Notes: generated by a model from the sequence alone, not told the origin. DNA of 39,603 nucleotides from Lysobacterales bacterium (GCA_019510195.1 JAEKKW010000064.1:1-39603); one strand, 5' to 3'. Counted from the first letter of the stretch, positions 8,501-19,101 are shown. Translations and numbers: made by a program.

Positions 8501-11500
8501 GACCGCCCACGCTCGGCGTTTCCGCTTCCAGCTTGTCGAGTTCGTGCGCGATCGCTTCCGGCGAATGCGTATGCGGCGCGATCACCAGGTAGAACGCCGG
8601 GATCACGAACAGCGACAGCAGGGTCGAAACCGAGACGCCGAACACCACGACCACGCCGATGGTGGCGCGACTGGCCGAACCGGGGCCGCCGGCGACGATC
8701 AGCGGGATCGCGCCCACCACCGTCGCGATCGACGTCATCAGGATCGGGCGCAGGCGGATCGATGCCGACTCGATGATGGCGTCGCGCACGCTGCGGCCTT
8801 CGTCGCGCAACTGGTTGGCGAATTCGACAATGAGGATGCCGTTCTTCGCCGCGAGCCCGACCAGCATCACGATGCCGATCTGCGAGAACAGGTTGAGCGT
8901 GCCGCCGGTAAGCCACAGGCCGAGCAGCGCGCCGAGTACGCCCAGCGGCACCGTCAGCATGATCACCAGTGGATGCAGGAAGCTCTCGAACTGCGCGCCG
9001 AGCGCGAGATAGACGATCAGCAACGCCAGCGCGAAAGTGATCAACACTTCGCCGCCGGATTGCTGCAGTTCGCGCGATTCGCCCTTCCAGCTGATCTGCG
9101 CCTGTTCCGGCAACGATTCCTTGACCGTCTTCTGCGCCCACGCCACCGCATCGCCGAGGCGCGCGCCCGGCGCGAGTCCCGCGCTGATGGTGATCGAACG
9201 CAGGCGGTTGAAGCGTGCCAGCGAACCCGGTTCGGCGACTTCCTTCAGCGTCACCAGGTTGGCCAGCGGCACCAGCGTGCCGGTCTTCGAACGCACCTGG
9301 ATGTTCTGGAGATCGGCCACCGAATCGCGATTGTCGCGACCGGCCTGCAGCATCACGTCGTATTCCTCGCCATCGTCGACGAAAGTGGTCATGCGTTCGC
9401 CGCCCATCAGCGCCTGCAGCGCACCGCCGATCGCCTGCGCGGTGACACCGAGATCGGCGGCGCGTGCATGGTCGATGATCACCCGCATCTGCGGCCGCGT
9501 TTCCTTGTAATCGGAATCGACGCCGTTCAGGCCGGGATAGGCGTTGATCTTCGTCATCAGGATGTCGCGCCACTGCGCCAGTTCGGCGTAGTCGGGGCCG
9601 CCCAGCACCAGCTGGAACGGTTGGCCGCGCGTGCGCACCAGGCCGCCGCTGACCATCGTGCGCGACTTCACGCTGGTGATCGCCGACAACTTCTTCTGCA
9701 GTTCGGCGGCGACGTCCGCGGTGCTCTGCTTGCGCTCGCGCCAGTCCTTGAGGAAGACGCTGGCGCGGCCGATATACATGTCCTCGCTCGGGCCGAAGCT
9801 GCCAGGCACGCGCGGGTTGGCGCGCTCCAGCGGCTTGCCGGGTCCGGTTTCGTCGAGCAGCACCTGCTCGACCTTCTTCATCTGCGCAACGGTGTAATCG
9901 AAACTCGCGCCTTCCGGGCCTTCCGCCATCACCTGGAAGGTGCCGCGATCCTCCGCTGGCGCCAGTTCGCTGGGCAGTGTCTTGAACAGCACCACCGTCG
10001 CCACCAGCGCAGCCACCATCAATCCCGCGAATAGCCAGGTGCGGCCGACCACGCGCATCAGCAATTTGCGATAGGCATCGGCCATGCGGGTGAAGCGCGC
10101 GTTCAACCATTCGCTGACGCGATTGGAATGCACCGCGTGCGGGCCGGTGTGCGGCTTCAGCAGTTTCGACGCCATCATCGGCGTCAGCGTCAGCGCGACG
10201 AAGGCCGAGATCGCCACCGCCGCCGCCATCGCCACCGACAATTCACGGAACAGCCGGCCGGTATTGCCCTGCAGGTAACCGACCGGCAGGAACACGGCGA
10301 TCAGCACCGCGGTCGTCGCCAGCACCGCGAACGCGACCTGCGCGGTCCCTCGGCGCGCCGCGACCAATGCAGGTTCGCCGAGATCGACGCGGCGCTGGAT
10401 GTTCTCCACCACGACGATGGCGTCATCCACCACCAGGCCGATGCACAGCACCAGCGCCAGCAGCGTCAACAGGTTGATCGAGAACCCGAACGCGTACAAC
10501 GCGATGAACGACGCGATCAGGCACACCGGCACCGTCACCGCGGGGATCAGCGCCGCGCGCACGCTGCCGAGGAACAGCCAGATCACCACCAGCACCAGGA
10601 TCACCGCTTCGATCAGCGTGCCGTAAACGCGTTCGACGGCGGCGGAGATGAAGGTGGTGTTGTCGAAGGCGACGTAGATGTCGCTGCCGGCAGGCAGGCT
10701 GGCACGGATGCGCTCGGCTTCGGCCTGCGCGGCCTTGGCGACGTCGAGGCTGTTGGCGGTCGACGTCTTGACGATGCCGAGGCCGATCGCCGGCTCGCCG
10801 TTGCTGTGGTACCAGGCGCGGCGTTCCGCCGATTCCCCGCAGGATGAAATCGCGATCCTTCGATTCCAGGTGTCCCGCGCCAAGCTCGACGTTCTCCTGC
10901 CGCAACGCCGTTTCGACGTCGGGAATGGTGATGCCGCGCGCGGCCATCGCGTCGTGGTCGAGCCAGATGCGCATCGCATAGGTCTGGCCGCCGCCCGTGC
11001 GCACGGTGGCGACGCCGGGCAGGCTGGAAAAGCGGTTGACCAGATAGCGCTTGGCGTAATCGGTGAGTTGCAGCGTGTCCATGTTGGACGAACGCAGGTT
11101 GAACCAGATGATCGGATCGGAGTCGCTCTCGACCTTGGTGATTTCCGGCGGGCGTGCTTCCGGCGGGATGTTGTCGGCGACGCGACTCACCGCGTTGCGC
11201 ACGTCGTTGGTCGCGCCTTCGATGTCGCGGGTCGGCAGGAATTCGATGCTGATGCGCGAGCTGCCGTTCTGGCTCGAGGAGTCGATGGTGTTGATGCCTT
11301 CGATGCCGGCGAGGCCGTCTTCCAGGATCTTGGTGATGCGCGTCTCCACCACGCTCGCCGACGCGCCGGGATAATCGACCTGCACCGAGACGATCGGCGG
11401 ATCGATCGCCGGCAGTTCGCGCAGGGTCAGGCGCATGAACGACATCACGCCCAGCACCACCAGCAGCAGGCTCATCACCACGGCCAGCACCGGCCGCTTG

Positions 11501-11523
11501 ATCGAGAGATCCGACAGCTTCAC
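8493..11523 (-). pseudogene. RND efflux pump inner-membrane subunit, interrupted by a deletion with frameshift
   Basis: This is an AcrB-type multidrug transporter gene read in two frames. The first frame starts at a GTG (11523) that overlaps the adaptor stop and reads MKLSDLSIKRPVLAVVMS through residue 229 (ENVELGAGHLESKDRDFILR). The second frame runs from about 10835 to the stop at 8493 and resumes at ESAERRAWYHSNGEPAIG. It carries TM2-TM12, including the GLVVDDAIVVVENIQ proton-relay helix and GLAAKNGILIVEFANQ. At 10833-10839 the frame changes, and some 35-40 residues that normally lie there, including the conserved V-R-L-x-D/E-V-A strand, are absent. As written, the product would stop after about 366 residues. 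It is either a decayed gene or an assembly deletion. The adaptor gene upstream is intact. Confidence 0.85.
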
Positions 11524-12617
11524 TTCTGCGCCGTTCCCGCCGGCGCTGCAGCTGCCACGGCCTTGAGCGCGGCATCCGCCTTCACCTTGCCGACGCCATC
11601 GACCACGATGCGATCGCCGGCGTTGAGTCCGCTGCGGATCATCGCCTTGCCGGGAATGCGCCCACCGACTTCGACCTCGACCTTCTGCGCCTTGCCCGCG
11701 GGCGTGACGCGCCAGACGAAGGTCTGCGAACCGACCTGCATCACCGCGAGCTCGGGCACGACGATGGCATCATGGGTGCCGCGGGTGACTTCGACGTTCA
11801 CCAGCATGCCCGGCTTCAATGCGTGATCTGGATTGGCGAAATCACCGCGCACCGTCATCGCGCGCGAGCTGGCATCGAGACGACCCGCCGAGGTCTGCAC
11901 CGTGCCGGAGAATGTGCGATCCGGATATGCCTGCGTCGTTCCGCTGATCGACTGTCCCGCCGCCACGTTCGCCAGTTCGGTTTCCGGCACCGGGAAATCG
12001 ACATAGACGCGCGAGACGTCATCCAGCGTGGCGATCGCCGTGCCCGGCGTCACCAGCGTGCCCGGACTGACCTGGCGCAAACCGAGCAGGCCGGAGAACG
12101 GCGCGCGGATCACCCGGTCGGAAAGATTGGCGCGGATCTGTTGCACCTGCGCAATCGCGGCATCGCGCGTTGCCTTCTGCTGATCGAGCATCGACTTCGC
12201 GATCAACTGCTGCGCCGCGAGTTGCGACTGGCGCCGATACAAGCTGTCGGCTTCCTTCGCACTGGCATCGGCGGCAGCGAGCGCGGCCTGCTGCTGCTGG
12301 CCGGTCAACGTCACCAGCGGCGCACCGCGATTCGCCCATTGCCCGCTCTCGAAATGCACTTTGTCCACGGTTTCGCTGACCTTGGCGGTCACCGTCACCG
12401 ATTCATGCGCCTTGACCGTGCCCAATGCCTGCAACATGTCCGTCCACGGCTGCAGACCGGCGGACTGGATCACCACTTCGACCGGCTGGTTGTTGCCCCC
12501 GCCACCCTTGGCCCCGGCCTTGCCGGCATCGCCATCACTGTGGCAGCCGGCAAGCATCAGGCCCACGACCATTCCACCGGCCCAGAGCCGGAACGTCGAT
12601 TCTGCGCAGAAATTCAT
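11520..12617 (-). CDS. RND efflux periplasmic adaptor (membrane fusion) lipoprotein
   Basis: A 365-residue adaptor of the HlyD/AcrA family that would bridge the inner-membrane pump to an outer-membrane channel. The N-terminus ends in a lipobox, LMLAGC with Cys25, followed by a Gly-rich linker. The barrel-sandwich half motif is TVTAKVSETVDKVHFESGQ, a coiled-coil hairpin spans about residues 105-170, and RAPFSGLLGLRQVSPGTLV completes the lipoyl domain. Beta-barrel and membrane-proximal domains follow. The stop codon overlaps the GTG start of the pump gene (GTGA), showing they form one operon. No outer-membrane factor gene is adjacent, so the complex may use a TolC-type channel encoded elsewhere. 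Confidence 0.92.
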   Translation of the reverse strand: MNFCAESTFRLWAGGMVVGLMLAGCHSDGDAGKAGAKGGGGNNQPVEVVIQSAGLQPWTDMLQALGTVKAHESVTVTAKVSETVDKVHFESGQWANRGAPLVTLTGQQQQAALAAADASAKEADSLYRRQSQLAAQQLIAKSMLDQQKATRDAAIAQVQQIRANLSDRVIRAPFSGLLGLRQVSPGTLVTPGTAIATLDDVSRVYVDFPVPETELANVAAGQSISGTTQAYPDRTFSGTVQTSAGRLDASSRAMTVRGDFANPDHALKPGMLVNVEVTRGTHDAIVVPELAVMQVGSQTFVWRVTPAGKAQKVEVEVGGRIPGKAMIRSGLNAGDRIVVDGVGKVKADAALKAVAAAAPAGTAQK

Positions 12618-12686
12618 GCGGCAATTTTAATGGGCCGGCGCATGACGCACCCGTGACTTTAGGCATGGATGCCGTCCCGCACGAAC

Positions 12687-12714
12687 AAAAACGCCGGCAC
12701 GGGGCCGGCGTTTT
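12687..12714 (-). terminator. Strong intrinsic terminator downstream of the aldolase gene
   Basis: A perfect 11-bp stem (12688-12698 pairing with 12704-12714, GC-rich core GCCGGC) with a 5-base loop lies 27 bases past the aldolase stop. On the minus strand it ends in TTTTTG. It separates the glycolytic transcript from the efflux operon and could also work in the other direction because of its A/T flanks. Confidence 0.85.
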
Positions 12715-12740
12715 CGATCATGATCGCGCAACAGCCTCGA

Positions 12741-13748
12741 TCAGGCCTTGCGCCACTGGCCCAGCGCTGCCAGGCCATTGTCCCTGGCGCGGGCGTGGAC
12801 GGTGTCCTGCGCCTTGGCCCAGTTGCCGCTCATGTCCTGCGCCCACAGCTTGAGCGCCGCCTGCTGCATGGCGCGCCCGTAGGAGAACGACAGCGGCCAC
12901 GGATTCGGACCCAGGCGGTTCATCGCGTCGAGGTGCGCGGTCGCGGCCTCGTCGCTCTGGCCACCGGACAGGAACACGATGCCCGGCAGGATCGCCGGCA
13001 CCGTCGACTTCAGGCACATCAGGGTGGCTTCCGCCACTTCCTCGACGCTGGCCTGGTGTTCGCAATCCTTGCCCGGCACGACCATCGACGCCTTGAGGAT
13101 GGTGCCTTCCAGCGCGACGTTGTGCTGGTACAGCGCGTCGAACAGCGAACGCAGGGTGATTTCGGTGACCTCGTAGCAGGTCTCGATGTCGTGGTCGCCG
13201 TCCATCAGCACTTCCGGCTCGACCATCGGCACGATGCCCTGCTCCTGGCACAGCGCGGCATAGCGCGCCAGTGCCTGGCTGTTGGCCTCGATACAGGTGC
13301 CGGACGGGATGTCCTCGCCGATGTTGATCACGGCACGCCACTTGGCGAAGCGGGCGCCGAGCTTGTAGTACTCCTGCAGGCGGGCACGCAGGCCATCGAG
13401 GCCTTCGGTCACCAGCTCGCCCGGGAAACCGGCCAGCGGCACGGTGCCCTTGTCGACCTTGATGCCCGGGATCATGCCGTGCTCGGCCATGTACCTGGCG
13501 AACGGCACGCCGTCCTTGGTGGACTGGCGGATGGTCTCGTCGAACAGGATGGCGCCGGACAGGTATTCGTCGACCTTGGGCACGGTCAGCAGCAGTTCGC
13601 GATAGGCGCGGCGGTTTTCTTCGGTGCTGGCGATGCCGACGCCGTCGAAGCGCTTCTGGCAGGTCGCTGCGGATTCATCGATGGCGATGATGCCCTTGCC
13701 GGGGGCAACCATCGCACGGGCGGTTTCGGCAAGCTGTTCGATGCTCAT
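12741..13748 (-). CDS. Class I fructose-bisphosphate aldolase
   Basis: A 335-residue Schiff-base aldolase of the animal/plant-like class I type, splitting fructose 1,6-bisphosphate into glyceraldehyde 3-phosphate and dihydroxyacetone phosphate. The Schiff-base lysine is Lys219 in TILKASMVVPGK. Supporting active-site residues are Asp24 (IAIDES), Lys136 (RFAKWR) and the acidic VEPEV strand at 176-180. FLSGGQSDEAAT and LSFSYGRAMQQAAL in the C-terminal half are family signatures. The protein appears full length. The start at 13748 was preferred over an upstream in-frame ATG because a TATAAT box lies just ahead. It is the last gene of the gap/pgk/pyk group and is followed by a strong terminator. 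Confidence 0.95.
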   Translation of the reverse strand: MSIEQLAETARAMVAPGKGIIAIDESAATCQKRFDGVGIASTEENRRAYRELLLTVPKVDEYLSGAILFDETIRQSTKDGVPFARYMAEHGMIPGIKVDKGTVPLAGFPGELVTEGLDGLRARLQEYYKLGARFAKWRAVINIGEDIPSGTCIEANSQALARYAALCQEQGIVPMVEPEVLMDGDHDIETCYEVTEITLRSLFDALYQHNVALEGTILKASMVVPGKDCEHQASVEEVAEATLMCLKSTVPAILPGIVFLSGGQSDEAATAHLDAMNRLGPNPWPLSFSYGRAMQQAALKLWAQDMSGNWAKAQDTVHARARDNGLAALGQWRKA

Positions 13749-13779
13749 TGCGTCTGGCGTCCTGGCGCGGGAAAACGCA

Positions 13780-13785
13780 ATTATA
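13780..13785 (-). promoter_or_regulatory. -10 box of an aldolase promoter
   Basis: A perfect TATAAT on the minus strand lies 31 bases upstream of the aldolase ATG, in the 77-base gap after pyk. No good -35 hexamer is found at 16-18 bases, so the promoter may be activator dependent or the match may be chance. It suggests the aldolase can be transcribed independently of pyk. Confidence 0.5.
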
Positions 13786-13825
13786 GCCCGCACCCGGGTT
13801 TCGATCGGGTCCGCCGCCCGGTCGG

Positions 13826-15277
13826 TCAGGCCGTCGGCATCGTCCTGCTGACCTCGATCACGCGCAGGGTATTGGTGGAGCCATGCTGGTGCATGCTCTC
13901 GCCGCTGGTGAACAGCACGCGTTGGCCCTCGTCCAGCAGGCCGTCATCGAGCAGGTGGCGAATCGCCTGGCGGGCGGCCTGGCCGGCGAAGAGGCCGCGG
14001 CTGTCGAACGCGATCGGGAACACGTCGCGCATCAGCGACATCCGGCGGCGGGCGTCGGCATGGCGCGAGAAGGCGTAGATCGGCACCGGCGAACGGAAAC
14101 GCGACAGGTAGCGCGCGGTGCCACCGGATTCGGTGAGGGCGATGATCGCCTCGACAGGGATGTGCTGGGTCAGGAACATCGTCGCCATCGCGATCGCATT
14201 GTCAACGCGGTCGAGGTCGCGCTGCGCGCCTTCGTAGTTGGTGTCGCTGTTGAACTGCTTCTCGGCGCCGATGCAGATGCGCGCCATCGCTTCCACCGCG
14301 CGCACCGGATACTGGCCGGCGGCGGTTTCCTGCGACAGCATCACCGCGTCGGTGCCGTCGATCACCGCGTTGGCGACGTCGAGCACTTCCGCGCGCGTCG
14401 GCATCGGGCTCGACACCATCGACTGCAGCATCTGGGTGGCGGTGATCACCACCTTGTTGCGCTGGACCGAGTGGGTGATGATCTTCTTTTGCAGGCCGGG
14501 CAATTCGGCGTCGCCGATTTCCACGCCGAGATCGCCGCGCGCCACCATCACCACGTCGCTGGCATCGATGATCTCGTCGAGGTTCTCGATCGCCTCGGCA
14601 CGTTCGATCTTCGCCACCAGCGCGGCATGGCTGCCATGCGATTGCGCGGCCTTGCGCGCCTCCTCCATGTCTGCGGCGTCGCGGCAGAACGACACCGCGA
14701 TGAAATCGGCATCGAGGCGCGCGGCGATCGCGATCAGCTCGCGATCCTTCTCGGTGATCGCGCCCAGCGACAGGCCGCCGCCCTGCTTGTTGAGGCCCTT
14801 GCGATCGGACAACACCGAATCGTTGAGCACGCGATTGATGATGCGCTGGCCTTCGATCTTCTCGACCTGCAACTGGACCATGCCGTCGTCGAGCAGCAGC
14901 ACGTCGCCCGGCGCGACATCGCCGGGCAGGCCGAGGTAACTGACGCCGACCTGGCTGGCATTACCCGGCGGCGGATTTTCCTCGGCGACCAGATCGAAAC
15001 GATCGCCTTCCTTCAGCGCGACCTTGCCTTCGGCGAAGCGTTCGACGCGGATCTTGGGGCCGGGCAGGTCTGCGAGGATGCCGATCTCGCGCCCGGCGCG
15101 CGCCGCCGCCTCGCGCACCGCCTGCGCGCGCGCGACCTGCGCCGAGGGATCGCCGTGCGAGAAATTGAGCCGCACGCAGTCGACACCGGCGCGAATCAAC
15201 GCATCGAGGACATCCGGCGAATCGGTCGCGGGCCCGAGCGTGGCGAGGATGCGGGTGCGGCGGCGGTGCTGTGGCAT
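13826..15277 (-). CDS. pyk: Pyruvate kinase
   Basis: A 483-residue pyruvate kinase that transfers phosphate from phosphoenolpyruvate to ADP. The N-terminal barrel begins RTRILATLGPAT, with Arg36 in RLNFSHGD. The catalytic lysine is Lys223 in LVAKIERAEA, and the metal-binding stretch is VMVARGDLGVEIGDAELP. The B domain lies at about 75-160 and the C-terminal regulatory domain from about residue 340. Length and motif order are complete, unlike the neighbouring pgk and gap genes. It lies 76 bases after the pgk stop and 77 bases before the aldolase start, all on the same strand. Confidence 0.95.
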   Translation of the reverse strand: MPQHRRRTRILATLGPATDSPDVLDALIRAGVDCVRLNFSHGDPSAQVARAQAVREAAARAGREIGILADLPGPKIRVERFAEGKVALKEGDRFDLVAEENPPPGNASQVGVSYLGLPGDVAPGDVLLLDDGMVQLQVEKIEGQRIINRVLNDSVLSDRKGLNKQGGGLSLGAITEKDRELIAIAARLDADFIAVSFCRDAADMEEARKAAQSHGSHAALVAKIERAEAIENLDEIIDASDVVMVARGDLGVEIGDAELPGLQKKIITHSVQRNKVVITATQMLQSMVSSPMPTRAEVLDVANAVIDGTDAVMLSQETAAGQYPVRAVEAMARICIGAEKQFNSDTNYEGAQRDLDRVDNAIAMATMFLTQHIPVEAIIALTESGGTARYLSRFRSPVPIYAFSRHADARRRMSLMRDVFPIAFDSRGLFAGQAARQAIRHLLDDGLLDEGQRVLFTSGESMHQHGSTNTLRVIEVSRTMPTA

Positions 15278-15353
15278 TCGTGGCTCCTGACTGAGCTCAC
15301 GACGCTAGCACAGCTGCCTGCGCGCGTCAGGGGTGGATTCGTTGCATTCGTTG

Positions 15354-16304
15354 TCAGCCGCGTGCTTCCAGTGCGACGACCGCCGGCAACGTCTTGCCTT
15401 CGAGGAATTCGAGGAAGGCACCACCACCGGTGGAGATGTAGGAGACGTCCTCCACGATGCCGAACTTGTCGACCGCAGCCAGGGTGTCGCCGCCGCCGGC
15501 AATCGAGAATGCATTCGATTCGGCGATGGCATGGGCCACGGTTTCGGTGCCGCGCTCGAAAGCCTTGAACTCGAACACGCCGACCGGGCCATTCCACACC
15601 ACGGTGCCGGCATCCTTGATCATCAGCGCGTAACGCGTGGCGGTTTCCGGGCCGATGTCGAGGATCATGTCGTCGGCAGCCACGGCATCGACAGCCTTGA
15701 TCGTCGCCGGCGCGTCGGCCTTGAACTCGGGCGCGACCACCACGTCGACCGGCAGCGGGATGTCGGCACCGCGCGCCTTGGCCAGCGCGTCGAGTTCCGC
15801 CATCAGCAGCGGGCCGCCCGCGGCCTGCTTCGCAAACCTGATGACGCCATGGGTCGATGCCTGCGCACGATGCGCGGTGCCGAACGCATCCATCACGAAG
15901 ACATCGCAGAGCGCGGCATACCGCTTCGACAACGCTTCGTCGTCCTTGCCTTCGCCGACATTCATCCGGCAATTCTCGAGCAGCACGATCTGGCCCGGCG
16001 CGACATCGACGCCATCGAGGTAATCGCGCGCGAGCGGCACTTCGCGGCCCAGCAATTCCGACAGGCGACGCGCGACCGGTGCCAGCGAATCGGCCTCGCT
16101 CCATGCGCCTTCCTTGGGGCGACCGAGATGCGACGTCACCATCACCGCCGCGCCGGCATCGAGCGCCGCCTTCAACGTCGGGATCGACGCGAGGATGCGC
16201 TGGTCGGAGGTCACTACGCCATCGGCGACCGGCACGTTCAGGTCCTGACGGATCAGCACGCGCTTGCCGCGCAGGTCGAGGTCGGTCATGCGGGTGATGG
16301 ACAT
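15354..16304 (-). CDS. pgk: Phosphoglycerate kinase with a large internal in-frame deletion
   Basis: The gene encodes 316 residues instead of the usual 387-395. The N-domain is normal: [36 protein letters not shown] and [12 protein letters not shown]. The C-terminus is normal too: [16 protein letters not shown], the phosphate-binding [11 protein letters not shown] and [11 protein letters not shown]. Between [10 protein letters not shown] (residue 177) and RGADIPLP the sequence jumps. About 75 residues are missing, including the inter-domain helix and the conserved G-x-K-V-S-x-K and VGGGIANTF blocks that hold the nucleotide and phosphates. Such a protein should not fold or catalyse normally. 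The junction encodes Ala-Lys-Ala, a short repeat that family members carry on both sides of the missing block. The start [11 protein letters not shown] is preceded by a plausible promoter. Confidence 0.9.
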   Translation of the reverse strand: MSITRMTDLDLRGKRVLIRQDLNVPVADGVVTSDQRILASIPTLKAALDAGAAVMVTSHLGRPKEGAWSEADSLAPVARRLSELLGREVPLARDYLDGVDVAPGQIVLLENCRMNVGEGKDDEALSKRYAALCDVFVMDAFGTAHRAQASTHGVIRFAKQAAGGPLLMAELDALAKARGADIPLPVDVVVAPEFKADAPATIKAVDAVAADDMILDIGPETATRYALMIKDAGTVVWNGPVGVFEFKAFERGTETVAHAIAESNAFSIAGGGDTLAAVDKFGIVEDVSYISTGGGAFLEFLEGKTLPAVVALEARG

Positions 16305-16332
16305 GGCATTCCTGTTTCCGGCAAAGAAGCCT

Positions 16333-16361
16333 ATTGTCGCGGCCCGGGCGGCCCTGTTCAA
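16333..16361 (-). promoter_or_regulatory. Predicted sigma70-type promoter for pgk
   Basis: On the minus strand TTGAAC (16356-16361) and GACAAT (16333-16338) are 17 bases apart, each matching four of six consensus bases. The pgk ATG follows about 29 bases downstream of the -10. The site lies between the truncated hemoglobin stop and pgk. Confidence 0.45.
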
Positions 16362-16368
16362 ATCGCGC

Positions 16369-16779
16369 TCAGCCACCCGGATGCAGCGGCAGGCGCGATC
16401 CCGGCGGCCGCAATGCATCGAAGCCGAGGCCATAGCGCAGGCTCTGCCCGATCCGTTGCGCATACCCGTACATCACTTCGCCGTCGGCTTCGCCCAATAC
16501 TTCATGCGCGGTCGCGCGCCACAGTGCCAACCAGTGGCCGAAGTGTGCATCCTCGATCGCCGGTTGCGCACGATGCACCGCCATCGGATTGCCGCGATAT
16601 TCGCGGGTGCCCAGTGCGACCGAACTCCAGAATTGCACCAGCGTCGCCTTGTGCGCGGGCCAGTCGTGCACGACCGGGTTGAACACCGGCCCCAGCACCG
16701 GATCGGCCCGGACGCGGTCGTAGAAGGTGTCGACGACGCGAACGATCGATTCGCGGGTCAGTGCTGCGGGGGATTCCAT
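16369..16779 (-). CDS. Group III truncated hemoglobin
   Basis: A 136-residue globin. The helix B segment [13 protein letters not shown] has the B10 Tyr, [17 protein letters not shown] covers the CD/E region, and AVHRAQP gives the likely proximal F8 histidine. [12 protein letters not shown] forms the last helix. This pattern fits class III (P) truncated hemoglobins, small haem proteins linked to O2 or NO handling. An upstream in-frame TTG at 16794 would add five residues. The gene sits between a small unknown gene and pgk, all on the minus strand, and a terminator separates it from the former. Confidence 0.85.
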   Translation of the reverse strand: MESPAALTRESIVRVVDTFYDRVRADPVLGPVFNPVVHDWPAHKATLVQFWSSVALGTREYRGNPMAVHRAQPAIEDAHFGHWLALWRATAHEVLGEADGEVMYGYAQRIGQSLRYGLGFDALRPPGSRLPLHPGG

Positions 16780-16792
16780 GCCGCATTGTCGC

Positions 16793-16818
16793 AAAAAGGG
16801 CGCCGTATGGCGCCCTTT
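16793..16818 (-). terminator. Intrinsic terminator after the small unknown gene
   Basis: A perfect 10-bp stem (16795-16804 with 16809-16818) with loop GTAT is followed on the minus strand by TTTTT. It lies 22 bases past the stop of the small gene and overlaps the 5' side of the hemoglobin gene. Confidence 0.85.
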
Positions 16819-16839
16819 GCATGGATCGATTCCGCCGAC

Positions 16840-17199
16840 TCAGCGATAACCGCTTTCGTTCGCGTCGTAGACGATCTTCAGCAGGTAAGCCGAACCATTG
16901 GCCTGGTTGGAGAAGATCAATCGGCCCTGCCCCTTGTAATTGCACTCCTGGCGCGAGTTGTCACTACCGAAGTGAAAGGGAATCCAGGCTTTGCCCGTCA
17001 TGTAGCTGCCGCACTCCTTGGCGGAGCCGATCATGTCATTGACTTGCGTCTGCGACATGCCGATCTGCAGTTTGCCGAACTTGCTGCCCGAAATCGGATT
17101 GCCGATGATTTCCCCTTCGATGTCGTGCAAACCCTTGACCGTCTTGACCGGACCTTGCTCGGCCTGCTCGGTCTTGGCCTTCCGGACACGTTGCTTCAT
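16840..17199 (-). CDS. Small conserved-looking protein of unknown function
   Basis: I do not recognise a named family with confidence. The 119-residue product starts with a basic, charged stretch MKQRVRKAKTEQ and has no signal peptide or membrane segment. The core KLQIGMSQTQVNDMIG resembles the GMs-x-x-Q-V-x-x-x-x-G turn of BamE/SmpA-like folds, which is suggestive only. It has two cysteines (KECGSYM and RQECNYKG) and ends in YDANESGYR. The start at 17199 was chosen over an upstream in-frame ATG because AAGGAGAATCGAT directly precedes it, an excellent ribosome binding site. It is followed by a clear terminator and is likely a single transcription unit or the last gene after gap. Confidence 0.75.
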   Translation of the reverse strand: MKQRVRKAKTEQAEQGPVKTVKGLHDIEGEIIGNPISGSKFGKLQIGMSQTQVNDMIGSAKECGSYMTGKAWIPFHFGSDNSRQECNYKGQGRLIFSNQANGSAYLLKIVYDANESGYR

Positions 17200-17271
17200 A
17201 TCGATTCTCCTTCCCCTGTTGGTCGCCCGCGACCCACAGATGTGATCGCGGTCACCGAATTCTGCCACGAA

Positions 17272-18222
<951 letters not shown>

Positions 18223-18227
18223 TCATC

Positions 18228-18233
18228 ATTTTA
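18228..18233 (-). promoter_or_regulatory. Possible -10 box of the gap promoter
   Basis: TAAAAT on the minus strand matches five of six -10 positions and lies 56 bases upstream of the gap ATG. No matching -35 is present. The place where it should be lies inside the signal-peptide codons of the divergent nuclease gene, at a point where sequence seems to be missing. Confidence 0.35.
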
Positions 18234-18234
18234 G

Positions 18235-19083
18235 CCGTTCTCTTTCCTCCTGCTCGCCTGTGCCCTGCCGGTCCTGGCCTGGGCGCCGCTGGGCCACCGC
18301 CTGGTCGGCGATCTCGCCGAGCGCCATCTGACCCCGGCCGCGAAGGCCGAAGTCGCGAAGCTGCTGGCTGGCGAACGCGAACCGACCCTGGCCGGCGTCG
18401 CCAACTGGGCCGACGAACTGCGCAACACCGACCCCGATCGTTTCAAGCGCACTTCGCGCTGGCACTACGTCAAGCTGACCGGCCCGGAATGCGCGTACGA
18501 ACCGCCGAAGGAATGCAAGGACGGCAACTGCGTGATCGCCGCGATCGAAGCACAACTGGCGATCCTGCGCGATCGCAGCCAGCCGGTCGAAGCCCGCCGC
18601 GATGCATTGAAGTTCGTGGTGCACCTGGTCGGCGACGTCCACCAGCCGTTCCATGCCAGCAATCGCCCCGACGCCGGCGGCAACCAGTACCAGATCAGCC
18701 TGCGCACCAAGCTCAAGCCCGAGGCCTACGCGCAGAAGAACTACGTCGATGGCGTGATGGGCACCAATCTGCATTCGATGTGGGATTACTACGTGCTCGG
18801 GGAAACCGGAATGCATCCGCGCGCCTTCGCCGACGAATTGGCCAAGCGTCCGTGGCCGCCGATCGCCACCAGCGATGGCAATCCGACGCAGTGGGCGCAG
18901 GAATCCTGCCGCCTGATCGACGATTGGGGCACCTATCCCGACGGCCACAAGCTGGACGCGGGTTATGGCGAGGCGATGCGTCCGCTGGCGGAACGTCGCG
19001 TGCTGCAGGCCGCGGATCGCTTGGCGCTGCTGTTGAACGAAGCGCTGGATCCGGGCTTCAAACCGGAGGCGTCGACGCCCTGA
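18235..19083 (+). pseudogene. S1/P1-type nuclease lacking its start codon
   Basis: The frame is open from just after a TAG (18232-18234) to the stop at 19083, but it has no ATG, GTG or TTG until a GTG at 18532, well inside the domain. The first residues, FSFLLLACALPVLA, are the hydrophobic core of a signal peptide. They are followed by the mature N-terminus WAPLGHRLVGDLAE, whose Trp and His bind zinc in this family. Other zinc ligands are visible in NWADEL, RWHYVKL, HLVGDVHQPFH and NLHSMWDYYV. A phospholipase C/S1-P1 nuclease that cleaves single-stranded nucleic acids outside the cytoplasm is the likely product. The missing start, with its basic n-region, fits a deletion in the gap-nuclease intergenic region rather than gradual decay, because the remaining frame is clean. 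Confidence 0.8.
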
Positions 19084-19101
19084 CGCCGAATCGCGCGCGT
19101 T

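Noticed and set aside
10833-10839. Programmed ribosomal frameshift in the RND pump gene
   Set aside because: A simple slip would leave the protein complete, but the expected 35-40 residues are absent from both frames. There is no slippery heptamer with a downstream structure.
13883-15568. A plus-strand open frame of about 560 codons opposite pyk
   Set aside because: Pyk on the minus strand is complete with all motifs. The antisense translation is compositionally biased and matches nothing recognisable.
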